From Zancudomyces culisetae (taxonomy: Eukaryota > Kickxellomycota > Harpellomycetes > Harpellales > Legeriomycetaceae), in NCBI GenBank assembly GCA_001969505.1, contig LSSK01001380.1:1-21531 (forward strand): DNA of 21,531 nucleotides. Direction: 5' to 3'. The notes below the pieces were generated by a model. It searched no databases. It worked only from the letters and a program-made list of their open reading frames with translations, and was not told the DNA's origin. A program made the position numbers and the translations under genes. Each line of letters begins with the position of its first letter. The stretch's first letter is position 1. Positions 1 through 8,956 of this stretch are shown here, piece by piece.

Positions 1-138
1 AATTTTGACATCGTCAATGGGGATAGACTCAAAGAGTATAACACCATTGGAATTCCTCAAATTATGTCTAGTAGAATCAGATCTACAATCTCGCAACAAC
101 ATCGAAGATCGAGTACGATGGGGACCATCGAACCTTAA
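1..138 (+). CDS. LTR retrotransposon pol, 3'-terminal fragment
   Basis: An open frame enters from the left edge and runs 45 codons to a TAA at 136-138. It carries a GDRLKEYN-like stretch at residues 7-14, which resembles the tails of Ty3/gypsy integrases, where a DRLK/DRLKPY-type element is common. The rest is basic and Ser/Arg/Gln rich. No catalytic domain is inside the window, so the assignment rests mainly on position: the stop codon is followed at once by a polypurine tract and by an LTR-like sequence beginning TGTTG. The frame shows no internal stop, but it is too short to say whether the element is intact. It could also be the tail of an unrelated gene. Confidence 0.5.
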   Translation, partial: NFDIVNGDRLKEYNTIGIPQIMSSRIRSTISQQHRRSSTMGTIEP

Positions 139-146
139 AGGGGGGG
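137..146 (+). other. Polypurine tract (plus-strand primer site)
   Basis: The run AAAGGGGGG sits directly between the end of the pol-like frame and the putative LTR start at 148, with one T between. LTR retrotransposons prime plus-strand DNA synthesis from a purine tract in just this place. The function is inferred from position and composition. Confidence 0.5.
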
Positions 147-147
147 T

Positions 148-547
148 TGTTGTGTAAAAATTTGGTTTACTGGTTCGGCACGTATAGCGACACGTTGCCG
201 AACAATTAATGATTGTCGCTGAATCTGATTGTTGAAGGTGCTCGTACAAGCATTTTCTCCATTGTGGTTTTTGCTTGTATACAACAATTAGATTCGTATT
301 TACTATTATTATTATATTTACTTTAACATGGATTATATTTAGTTTTAAACTCTTATATACAGCGTTAGAGGACACAAGGTACCTCGTCGGATTTTTCTCT
401 TCACATAGCGAATTAGTTCTTTATTTATAAATTAAATAAATAGTAATATATCATAAAGTGAACGGTCCTGAACCAAAACATTAGTATATCAGCGTCGTTG
501 CACTGATATATATAAATAAATAATAAAACTTGAAAATTTATGCAACA
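148..547 (+). mobile_element. 3' LTR of a retrotransposon (right end uncertain)
   Basis: The segment begins TGTTGTGT right after a polypurine tract and ends GCAACA at 547, giving a TGTTG...CAACA terminal inverted repeat and a length of 400 bp. A competing end is ACAACA at 638-643, which matches the first six bases perfectly and would make the LTR 496 bp. LTR-like signals lie inside: a TATATA at about 353-359 and AATAAA-type poly(A) signals around 428-445. The 5' copy lies outside the window, so neither the second LTR nor a target-site duplication can be checked here. A cellular 3' flank with chance ends is the alternative. Confidence 0.5.
485..510 (+). repeat. Inverted repeat (8-bp stem) inside the LTR
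   Basis: TATATCAG at 485-492 and CTGATATA at 503-510 are perfect reverse complements, separated by a 10-base loop. It lies near the LTR's right end, downstream of the AATAAA-type signals, so a role in RNA 3'-end structure is possible but unproven. Confidence 0.45.
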
Positions 548-974
548 TTTTTTCAAGTTGTTAGAAAAATTATATATATATATATTTTTTTGTATTTACA
601 TTATTTTTTTTGATTAGCACAGTTGTTAGTCATTTTGACAACATTTGATCCAAAAACAAAATAAAACACCCCTACATCCCTTATCTCAATGTACAGTCAT
701 AAACTCACTCTATGTAGCACGAACACTGTTCTTACCATTTCTCTATTTTTAATCATGCCATGGATCGTTGAATCTTTTCATTTCAATCACTTTTACTTTG
801 CCATAAGTACTAGCATGACATTTTGATTTATTTGTAATTATCTTTAATGCCAGTAATCAATCAACTTACAGTCTTATACAAACTTGACTGTGCTTCCTAA
901 ACACTAAAAGTCTAAAATAAAATAGAGTAAAATAAAATGTAAAGGCTCTTTTCTTCAGTTATGTTTGTTCATCA
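548..974. other. AT-rich spacer between LTR and syntaxin gene
   Basis: This stretch holds a TA microsatellite with T-runs near 572-594, the alternative LTR end at 638-643, and the 3' flank of the minus-strand syntaxin gene. No coding frame or RNA gene is recognisable. Confidence 0.6.
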
Positions 975-2203
975 CTACTTTCTGAGTTGGAAGTACAAAA
1001 CTATTCCCAAAACAATCAAAACAATCAGGAAAAAGATAAACAGACACCACAGCTTCTTTCTAGAACTCCTTCTGGATACAATTGCCTTATCCACCTCAAC
1101 TGCAGCATACTGAGTATTTGCATTGGTTTCCTCCGCAGCAGCCTCAACCACATCAATCATCTCCTGTTGCTTTTCAACCATCATGTTAATCTCATTAAAC
1201 ATTTCTGACAGCTCCACAATCGTTCTTTCCAATCTAGCAATGTCCTTTTGACGTTCCTCAACTTCTCTCAACACCATTCTAGCATTGGTAACCCGTGAAC
1301 TGTTCATTATTTTCTGTGCAAATACATTGTCGGCCCTATCGCTAGCTATTGCTTCGTCTGCCTCCTCACTTGTAGCCTCTGGATTTGCAATCATGTACTG
1401 TCTTTTCAGCTTTTGCCGGTTGCGCTGGCTCATCTGGTGCTTTGTCTGTTGATAGTTCTGGATGACATCTCCGAGCCCTTTTGTAAGTCCCTGTTGTCTT
1501 CCAAGTCTTGTCGCTTTTTGACTCTTTGTCAGGTTTCTATCGTTTGCTGCAGTATTCATTTGCTTCAGATCTGCCTTAATAGCCTCTATGAGCTTCATCG
1601 TCTTGCGATCCAGTGCATCTCTCTCGGCTACTACATCTTTGTATGAACTGTCATTAATGGAATTTATCACCTTTTCATGAAGCGCATTTAGTCGTTGAAT
1701 CATTGAATTGGCTTGTGTAAATCCTCCTTTAATTTTATCGCTCTATTTTTACACATTTTTTTAACCATTCCATTTAATTAATATTTGATCTCCTTTTACT
1801 TTTATACACATTTTACAAGTTACATATATTAAAACTAGAATTACCATTTCCAAGAATTCCAGATCCGAAACCTCGGCTTCCTCGGTTCTCATTTGCACTA
1901 TTGACATTTCATTTCCATGCTGTTCGTAATTATTTCTATTTCTCTCCTATAATTAGTCCATAAAAATGATTGATTATAAAATCTACTAAAACCATATAAA
2001 AAGAGCCAAAGATAGTTTAAACTTTTTTTTACTTCCGCGACCCTCCCCCCCTCTCTCTCTCACTATTTTCCTCGTCGGCTTCAATGCTTTATTTTGTTTT
2101 TGTCTTCGTTGCGAAGATTCAACTCGGAAATAAAAAAAAGAAATAATCGTTTAAAATCGATAAGAATTACCTGTAGCTCCCTATATCTATCGCGGCTCAT
2201 CAT
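975..2203 (-). CDS. SSO1: Plasma-membrane-type syntaxin (Qa-SNARE), three exons
   Basis: This gene encodes a t-SNARE that pairs with SNAP25-type and VAMP partners to fuse secretory vesicles with the plasma membrane. I join exons 2203-2171 (starting MMSRDRYRELQ), 1946-1845 and 1742-975. All junctions are phase 0 with GT-AG ends, and together they give 300 residues, a normal syntaxin length. Exon 2 supplies the SDLEFLEM start of the N-terminal helical region, and exon 3 continues DKIKGGFTQAN...RLNALHEK, matching the Habc start of Sso1/syntaxin 1. The SNARE motif is at about residues 203-263, with the central-layer Gln near 237 (VEKQQEMID). A basic patch SRRSSRKK precedes the C-terminal membrane anchor at about 277-296, which leaves a short tail. 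The second ATG of the ATGATG pair (2200) could be the real start. The family is secure; assignment to the Sso subgroup is slightly less so. Confidence 0.88.
1743..1844 (-). other. Intron 2 of the syntaxin gene
   Basis: This 102-nt intron has donor GTAATT and acceptor AATAG. Reading through it gives residues unlike any syntaxin and then a stop. Removing it restores FLEM-SDKIKGGFTQAN in frame. Confidence 0.8.
1947..2170 (-). other. Intron 1 of the syntaxin gene
   Basis: This 224-nt intron has donor GTAATT (after CAG) and acceptor TTATAG. It links an 11-codon first exon (MMSRDRYRELQ) to exon 2 in phase 0. A C-rich and CT-repeat stretch around 2040-2062 (plus strand) lies inside it. Confidence 0.7.
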
Positions 2204-3305
2204 GGATATCTCGGATTTTAAGTTTTTGTGCTAAATTCTTTTTAAGCAGGGGGTTTTTTTATTGTTGCGATTTTCGATTTATTTACAAACTATGGGAGGT
2301 TTCCTAGTTCAAATCGATTGTTCTTTCAGAATTTAAAAGTACTTTGAGGGACTGTTTCAGATAACAAGTAAAAGTATATTGTATGTTTATTCTTTACACA
2401 CAATATTAAACACTCCTTATTGTTGGTATTTTGCCGAATAAATGCAGATATTTCAGATACGAATTTAATTGCGTATAATTTTTGCTTTCTTGTCCTTATG
2501 AAACTAAAATTGAAATGTGGATAAATGACCTTTAATGAACAAATTACTATTAAGGATTAAAAACAGATTTTACTTTCTGTTTTTTTTGAAGGAGAGCAGT
2601 TTTGGGAATATTTAAAGAATTGCTAATCAATTGCTATTGTTTTCATTTTTCCCTTAATTATATCTATTTTTGTAATCTTTTGAAAATAAATAGCTGCTAC
2701 TTTATTCAACTTGACATTTTTTTTAATATTATTTCCGTTTTTTACTTTTTTTTTTCATCGTTATTGAAGTTAATTGGACTAATTTGTCTTGGTTATTTGT
2801 TTTTAGGCTTTAAAAAAATAAAATATTACTAAAATCCCGTTATTTTGTTAAAAGAAACTGGTTTTTCAAAGCTCGGCTTATTAAGCTTAATAGCAAATAA
2901 CCATATCGCCTATACTTTTTTTCTACGTAGCTACTTTAAACCCTTAAATCAATCACTGACACACAACTGTATAACTAGAACCGATTAAACAATATATCTT
3001 TTCTCGTTTGGAGCGCTTAAGAAACCCAAAAAAGAAAAAGCACCATCCTACATTTGCGTCGGTTTTTTGTTTCCATCTTGATCTGTATTACCCAAAAGAA
3101 AATACACTGCCAAACAAGATTTACTAAATTCCCAACTGTTTCTAACGCCTAATAGCAATCCTACTGGTGTATAGTATATTGGAGTCTGAGTGTTCAATTT
3201 GTACCTCCTGCCCATGTTTGTCATGAAAAATAATAAAACAAGATATTTTGAAAGCTTATAGAATGTCCTCATTTTGGGATTTGGTTTCAATATAAAATGA
3301 CATTC

Positions 3306-3326
3306 CCCCAATCCCCAATCCCCAAT
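3306..3326. repeat. Short tandem repeat, 3 x CCCCAAT
   Basis: Three perfect head-to-tail copies of the heptamer CCCCAAT. Three units are too few to suggest telomeric DNA, so this is most likely a small simple repeat. Confidence 0.7.
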
Positions 3327-3465
3327 AGACCAAAATTTTGGTATTTTACGCGTGTACCAAAAGAAAGACAGAGTAATACATTACAGCCCTTTTGGGTTCT
3401 CAAGTACTACTGTCCAGTGTTGAAACTATTTTATACACTTAAATATTGACACCAAAAAGGTCACG

Positions 3466-3530
3466 GGTTTCTTGGCTTTTTCCATTAAGCGAACATGTTT
3501 TCATTCAGGTTTCTTGGCTTTCCCTTTAAG
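3466..3530. repeat. Partial direct repeat, 42-bp spacing
   Basis: GGTTTCTTGGCTTT begins at 3466 and again at 3508. Each copy continues into a T/C run and ends in TTAAG or similar. It looks like a diverged local duplication in noncoding DNA. Confidence 0.6.
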
Positions 3531-3932
3531 TTGGTATAAATTGAATTGCCTCCACATTCTAACAACTTCCCCTCCCAAAGAAAATTTTTTTTTCTTGTTC
3601 TTAATTAAACCCTATCCTACTGAAACAATATACCCAATGATTAAAACAACCGACTATACAACTTATTTGGTATATTATGTTCTCAACTTTTTATTACACC
3701 ACAGTGAGATTGGTATGTTTTGAAAATGATATTATTGAAAAGTATGTAAATGTTAATGCTCCACTAGCGAGTTTATTTTTGTAAACATAATATAATATCT
3801 TTGCTTAAATCTGATTTAAAATAGGGAAAAATTGCAAGATGTATTGAATAAAACACAAATGTATGAGTTTATTTGAAAGTTAGTGAGTCCAAAATTGATG
3901 GATTATAAGTAGAAAATATACAGTTAATAATT

Positions 3933-4874
3933 CTATTCTTTTTTATCCTTTTGATCCTTTTCCAGCTCCAGTTGCTTTCGCTTCTTATGGTGTTCTCGGT
4001 ATAATTTATCTGTTCCGAAAATATAATCCATATGTCTAAATATACTTGCAAAGTTGTTAAGAAATTCCATGTGATGATAGTCGTGGTGGTCAGCACCTGC
4101 CCAGATTGGAATCCAGTTGTTCAGTGACCATGGGAAATCATATCCTGTGTGTACTTCAAGAGATTCAAGTGTTTTCACTGCAATCCACGAAAAAATCGCG
4201 ATTACATGTGCACCCTTGAAAGAACCTGTATAAGTGGCCAACCATGAATACATAACTGGACCAGTAATTGCGGTAAGAGCCAAAATAATTGATTCGATTG
4301 GGTGCGAATAATCACCTATTAGTCCAAAAGGTACGGTGTATTCATGATGAACTTTATGAATCCGCTGGTATAAAAAACCCATGTGCATTAACCGATGAAT
4401 CCAGTAGTGCCAGAAATCATCCGAGAGCATGAATATAAAAGTTTGGAGTAATATAACATAAATTGGCGGGAATGGAACAGATAGATCAAAATTCAGAGCT
4501 TCAGCCAAAGGAAAAAATAGCATGATTGTTGGAAATCGGATAAAAAACATATTTGCCAAGAATCTGCGCACACCTGTCCACCATTCTTCATTTGTTACAT
4601 GCACAGTCTGTTGTAGTTTATATTTCCGTAATGCAGGTATGCTTTCAAAGATACATTGTACTGAGTAGCTCAAAAAATAAAGCGAAATATGGAAAACAAA
4701 GATCAGTACTCCATAAGCCACAGCTTCATTTCGTCCCTCGAATATAGATAACCAAGATTTTTCATACCATGTTGGTGTATATCCTATAGGCATCCTATCA
4801 GCAGCATTACCAACCGTGTGGAAGCGTTCCATGTATGCGCCTATACTGATCAGGGAAGAGAAAACACTGTTCAT
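3933..4874 (-). CDS. ERG25: C-4 methylsterol monooxygenase, copy 1 (intronless)
   Basis: This is a non-heme di-iron oxidase of the ER membrane that oxidises the C-4 methyl groups of sterol intermediates, with Erg26 and Erg27, on the way to ergosterol. The uninterrupted 313-residue frame has the usual family length. The fatty-acid-hydroxylase histidine clusters are intact: HRLMH (HYWIHRLMH), HKVHH and HDYHH (GADHHDYHHMEF). Several hydrophobic segments flank them, including one near residues 53-73. The N-terminal signature GYTPTWYEKSWLSIFEGRNEA is typical of Erg25. The tail is strongly Lys/Glu charged (begins HHKKRKQ), as in ER-resident members. ATG 4874 is chosen because it gives a normal N-terminus and is the first Met. 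It is a tandem paralogue of 6412-7467 and lacks that copy's intron. Confidence 0.95.
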   Translation of the reverse strand: MNSVFSSLISIGAYMERFHTVGNAADRMPIGYTPTWYEKSWLSIFEGRNEAVAYGVLIFVFHISLYFLSYSVQCIFESIPALRKYKLQQTVHVTNEEWWTGVRRFLANMFFIRFPTIMLFFPLAEALNFDLSVPFPPIYVILLQTFIFMLSDDFWHYWIHRLMHMGFLYQRIHKVHHEYTVPFGLIGDYSHPIESIILALTAITGPVMYSWLATYTGSFKGAHVIAIFSWIAVKTLESLEVHTGYDFPWSLNNWIPIWAGADHHDYHHMEFLNNFASIFRHMDYIFGTDKLYREHHKKRKQLELEKDQKDKKE

Positions 4875-5707
4875 TTTTAAATATAGTTTTTGCTTTTTCT
4901 TTTTTTTTCTTGTTGAAATGAGTATTTATTACAGTGTGTAAATACTGCACAAGTCAATACGTAGTACGCTGTGTATATTAGGTGTATACGTTGTATGTGA
5001 CAATGCTAAGCAAAAGAGAAAATGGATTATCTATGCTATAAAGTGAGTGATGTGTTACACTTGCTTTTTTTTGACATCACTTCATGCATTTTTATATTGA
5101 ATTCAAGGTCAACTCAATCAACAAGAAAGCCATATTTACTTGCACCGCCGAAGCGATTTGATTCGCCGTTAAAAATGTTATATTATATTTCACTATTATA
5201 ATTAGTGGAATTTGTTATATTTTTTGTTCTGGGTAACTCGATTTAGTTGATTAATAAGATAGCTTATCCATCTAATTCTTTTGCTTGTATTACAAATGTA
5301 TATTTTAGTTGGATTTGATGGAAACAAAATAATCCCAAGCTCTAAACCGGTTTCTAAAAATAATCAATCTGTGTATAATCTGTAAAAAAAATACAGTCCA
5401 ACTTATTAAACAATTTAATAAAGTAAACATCTGATTGGATAGTATTTAGTTAAAGTACCAAGCAGTAGATTTGAATTTGAATGTTTCAGGTGTTTGAAGT
5501 TTTAACTGCCAAATTTAGAATCCCCAAAAAAAAAAATTTTCCGGAAAGAATATACAGAAGATTTTCTCATATTACTTAGGGTTAAAGTGCTGTATAGGTA
5601 TCGTTTCAGATGTTAGCTATGTAATTGAGCCAGGGTGTACTGTCATTGGGTACTACTAACGTAATACTACAGTCTTGTTACATATCTAGCTTTCTGCTAG
5701 ACAACTT

Positions 5708-5719
5708 GGTTCTAGAACC
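5708..5719. promoter_or_regulatory. Palindrome with heat-shock-element core
   Basis: GGTTCTAGAACC is a perfect 12-bp palindrome whose centre, TTCTAGAA, matches the inverted nTTCnnGAAn pair bound by heat-shock factor. It lies about 830 bp upstream of ERG25 copy 1. It has only two units where HSF sites usually have three, so it may be a chance match. Confidence 0.25.
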
Positions 5720-6243
5720 TGAAAAATTGTACACATTATCGTATACTATCAGTCTCAAATCATCGAAAAGTACTTTTCTTTGATGGGGAGGGGGCAGTCA
5801 GGCATTGAAAGCACTGATATCCAGTGTTGAAAAATGGCAGCCTGAATAACATATAGGATGTTATTGGTAGTGGATTTACAATAGTTCTGCTCGATTTTGT
5901 GTAAGGGGATTACTTCAAACTTGAGGTTGTTGCGAGTGTCTGAGTGTCACACTTTTAAAATCACCGTTATATTCGGTGATCCAACCAAAAGATGACAGTA
6001 GAGATATATAATTTTTGTTTTGATGCTGCTTTTCACGATACTCACTACTTTTCGCGGAATTAAGCTATACTAAAACACAGCCTCCTAGATCTAAACTTTA
6101 CCTCAGAAACACACTAAAATACCGATATAAGAAACACTCGAAACTATTTTACATTTATTCGCACTCATGTCTTTCCAACTCAAGAGCATACATCTTGTTT
6201 GCTACTCGACTCTAGACCTTATGTAAAGTAAGTTGTGATGTTT

Positions 6244-6262
6244 ATTTTTTTTTTAAAAAAAA
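6244..6262. repeat. T-run/A-run inverted repeat
   Basis: A run of about ten T is followed directly by a run of about eight A, near the 3' side of ERG25 copy 2. Such self-complementary AT tracts can mark transcript ends or nucleosome-poor DNA. No specific function is shown. Confidence 0.4.
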
Positions 6263-6411
6263 CATGATAGCGATGACATAAGGCAAAAAGTTAGATATAA
6301 ACTAGAGGTAATTTATACGTAAAACTGGGAATATGTCAAGTAAAGAATAGTATAGATCTAATGATAAAGTAGAACAAAAGTTAGTACGGCACAAACTACC
6401 AAAAATCTAAC

Positions 6412-7467
6412 TTAATCGTGTTTTTTGTCACTATTCTGTTCATTCTGCGTGCGCTTCTTGTAATACCTTTGATAGCTCTTGTCGGTGCCAAAGATTCTAT
6501 CTAAATATCTAAAAGTACTTGCAAAGTTGTTCACAAATTCCATATGGTGGTAGTCGTGGTGGTCGGCACCCGCCCATAGTGGAAACCAGTTGCTCAGTGC
6601 CCATGGGAAATCGTATCCGCAGTGTGCTTCGATTGTTTGGAATAGTCTCACAGAGATCCATACAAGCATTGTAACAACGTGTACACCCTCAGTGGCACCC
6701 ATAGAGGTGGCTATATACGAGTAGAGAATTGGTCCACCGATAGTTCCTTGGCCCAGTATTACTGTTTCAAGTGGATGGGCATATTCGGCTGTGATTCCAA
6801 AAGGTGCAGTGTACTCGTGATGAACTTTATGAATCCTCTTGTACAGGTCTTTTTGATGCATCAAGCGGTGAACCCAGTAGTGATAAAAATCTTCTACAAA
6901 CAGGAAAATGACGCATTGATATGCCACTGTCACCAATGACGGGAACGGTACTGACATAGTAAAACCAATGACTCTTGCTGCTGGGTAAAACATCATCATC
7001 ATAGGTAGCTGGACAAGCAGCTGGCTCTTTAGCAGCGATGTAAAGCAATGCCACCACATTTTATCACTTGAAACTTTGTTCTATCAATGATATGACAAGA
7101 CATTCGAATTAAATAGGGTGTCGCACAAAAAGGTTGGTTAGTAAGGGGGAGGGGGGGTTCAAAGGAGAACTCAAAATTCTAAAAGTCAAGTAGCTAAACT
7201 TACTGGTTGCAATCTGTACTTTTGCAGGGCTGGAATATAATCTGCAATATAGTAGGGCAGATACCTGCCATAATAAAATACCAAGTGGTGGAAAAAGGCC
7301 ACCAATCCAAAAACAAGGGCTTCGTTACGCCCTTCGAATAAAGATAGCCATTTGACTTCGTACCATGTTGGGGTGTATCCTGCTGGAATTTTCTCAGCGG
7401 CGTTTCCTATTATTTGGAAAGATTCTAAAAACAAAGATAATTTGGATTGTGCCAAAGCTGCTGCCAT
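6412..7467 (-). CDS. ERG25: C-4 methylsterol monooxygenase, copy 2 (two exons)
   Basis: This is the second Erg25 paralogue: same ER di-iron oxidase family and same predicted reaction on C-4 methylsterols. Exon 1 is 7467-7204 and exon 2 is 7080-6412, joined in phase 0 to give 310 residues. The junction reads KYRLQP|NKVSSDKMWWH, which aligns with KYKLQQTVHVTNEEWW of copy 1 and supports the splice. The histidine clusters HRLMH, HKVHH and HDYHH are all present. The N-terminus carries IPAGYTPTWYEVKWLSLFEGRNEA. I prefer the Met at 7467 over an in-frame upstream Met at 7494 because it gives an N-terminus close in length to copy 1. A TATA-like box lies 131 bp upstream. The two proteins are clearly homologous but differ throughout, so the duplication is not recent. 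Confidence 0.92.
7081..7203 (-). other. Intron of ERG25 copy 2, with TACTAAC branch site
   Basis: This 123-nt intron has donor GTAAGT and acceptor GATAG. A perfect TACTAAC branch sequence occupies 7143-7137, about 55 nt before the acceptor. A long C-rich tract (7144-7158, minus-strand CCCCCC CTCCCCC type) sits just upstream of the branch site. Copy 1 has no intron here. Confidence 0.85.
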
Positions 7468-7597
7468 TTTAATTGATTTTACTTTTCTATACACTATTTT
7501 TCTCTGTTGATCTTGAGGTGTATTATCTTACAGGTTGTTGAGTGTTTCGATAAGCGATTGGTATTAGATTTGGATTTGGACTAGGATTGGATTTGGC

Positions 7598-7605
7598 CTT
7601 TATAT
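7598..7605 (-). promoter_or_regulatory. TATA-like box of ERG25 copy 2
   Basis: ATATAAAG on the minus strand lies 131 bp upstream of the chosen ATG. Just downstream are several imperfect copies of CCAAATC (about 7567-7597). In AT-rich DNA such boxes occur by chance, so this is a modest call. Confidence 0.35.
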
Positions 7606-8956
7606 CTATTTGCCAATACTTAAAAACTAAATAAGCTTTTGTGGTAAATATTTAAAAGAGGAACTGTAAAAAAAAACTTAATTCCTGGTATTTGGCATGG
7701 AAAAAAAAGTCTGATGACAAAAATTGCACTCAAGTTAGTGCTGATTAGCGCCTATGGTGTGGTTTTATTTCGATTTTTATATATTGGGTATTTACCCTAT
7801 TGTTATTCGTTTGCGGCTTTGATAGCTTTATAGTAAACTTCGAATGATTGTGCAAATTATTTTGGGTGAATGTGAAAACTATATATTTTCACGATAGGTC
7901 TCTCTAAATACACGCAGTTTACAGGAAATTTTTTTTTTTTGCAGTAAACAATGGTAGAGATGGTAAACAAAGACAATCAGGCAGCTAGATACTTGCTATT
8001 GAAAAAAAAGAGAGATTTTTATTCGCTTAGCTCAGTCAAATGTAATGCCGCAAATTAGCCTAGGAAAATTACTCGGCTTGTTGGTTTCGATTTCGGAAAA
8101 TCCACGTTCATGACTTTTCTGTTTTTCAATTCTTTTGTGCAGGCTTTAATGCCTCCAAATATATGGCACCAAAAAATAAAATTATGGCTGCCTTACAGAA
8201 AATGTTGGTAATCAAAAACTTTATTAAAAAACATATCCGAGTGGTGGTTAGTAATTTTAATACCCGGGAAAAACTCGGAGTTTACTCTTAGCTGGGGTAG
8301 CAGTATATCTCGACATATGCAACTAAAAAAAAGAAAAAGCTAAAATAGTCGTGGTTAAAATTGCGTGGATCGGGTGTGAGTGGAGTGCTGAGGATGTTTA
8401 AAATAGCACGGCTGTATAGTGAGCTTTAGTATCCTATTTATTTGTCTTGAGTGATACATTGAAATAGAAAGGGGATATAAACCAGCAAATTGGTAAGGCG
8501 GGAGGGGATATTAGCTAGCCATCCACAGCTTTGCTACTTATATATGACAACCATAGTGTGATACATAAAGAGATTGATCGACCCCTTTGATTTCCTATTG
8601 AAATGGAAACGCTTTTGCAGTGTGAAAAACAAAATAGTGAGCTCAACAAAACGAGTCTAATAAAATACAAAGCTAATGTCAAGTATGGCCTGATCATGTC
8701 GCAGGGTATAAGAATAATTCTGTATAATCATGCATTTCCTATTCCAGCATTTTTTTTTCATATTCAAACCAAATTTTGGAGCTGATGAGTTAATTTAATA
8801 CGTTTATTGGAATTATAATACAACTATGTAGCCATAGAGAGCTAGTAAAAACTGTGATATACTCAGGAAATAAAAACCAACATGCATAAGATATTGGGAT
8901 AATGCGTTTTTATCAAACTTCAATCTAGGTTAAATGCGACAGGCTGAGCATCGGGA
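7606..8956. other. Spacer between ERG25 copy 2 and RNR2
   Basis: This AT-rich 1.35-kb spacer holds the distal upstream region of ERG25 copy 2 and the 3' flank of RNR2. Frames of about 60 codons here show no family character. A weak A-box/B-box resemblance at 8030-8095 does not fold as a tRNA. Confidence 0.6.

Larger units (their letters stand above)
2204..3932. other. Spacer: syntaxin 5' flank to ERG25 copy 1 3' flank
   Basis: This 1.7-kb AT-rich spacer should contain the syntaxin promoter at its left end. Open frames in it are short and low-complexity, with no family resemblance. It holds small repeats near 3306-3326 and 3466-3530, annotated separately. I see no tRNA or other gene. Confidence 0.6.
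4875..6411. other. Spacer between the two ERG25 genes
   Basis: This 1.5-kb AT-rich spacer holds the upstream region of copy 1 (left part) and the 3' flank of copy 2 (right part). I see no open frame with family character, no remnant of a third ERG25 copy and no RNA gene. A TTCTAGAA palindrome (5708-5719) and a T-run/A-run inverted repeat (6244-6262) stand out. Confidence 0.6.

Noticed and set aside
2602-2832. 76-codon plus-strand frame, Phe/Tyr/Ile rich
   Set aside because: It comes from T-rich low-complexity DNA in the syntaxin upstream spacer. Nothing supports translation.
5738-5744. TCGTATA, the Upc2-type sterol response element, between the ERG25 genes
   Set aside because: It is a single heptamer about 860 bp from the gene. 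Upc2-type control is known mainly from yeasts, so a chance match is likely.
7683-7730. C/D-box snoRNA look-alike (TGATGA followed by CTGA)
   Set aside because: The boxes are only about 40 nt apart, there is no terminal stem, and the first base of the C box does not match.
8030-8100. tRNA-like signals: TTAGCTCAGTC (A box) and GGTTTCGATTTC (B box)
   Set aside because: There is no GAGC partner for the D-stem, no complementary acceptor arms and no clear anticodon stem, so it cannot fold as a tRNA.
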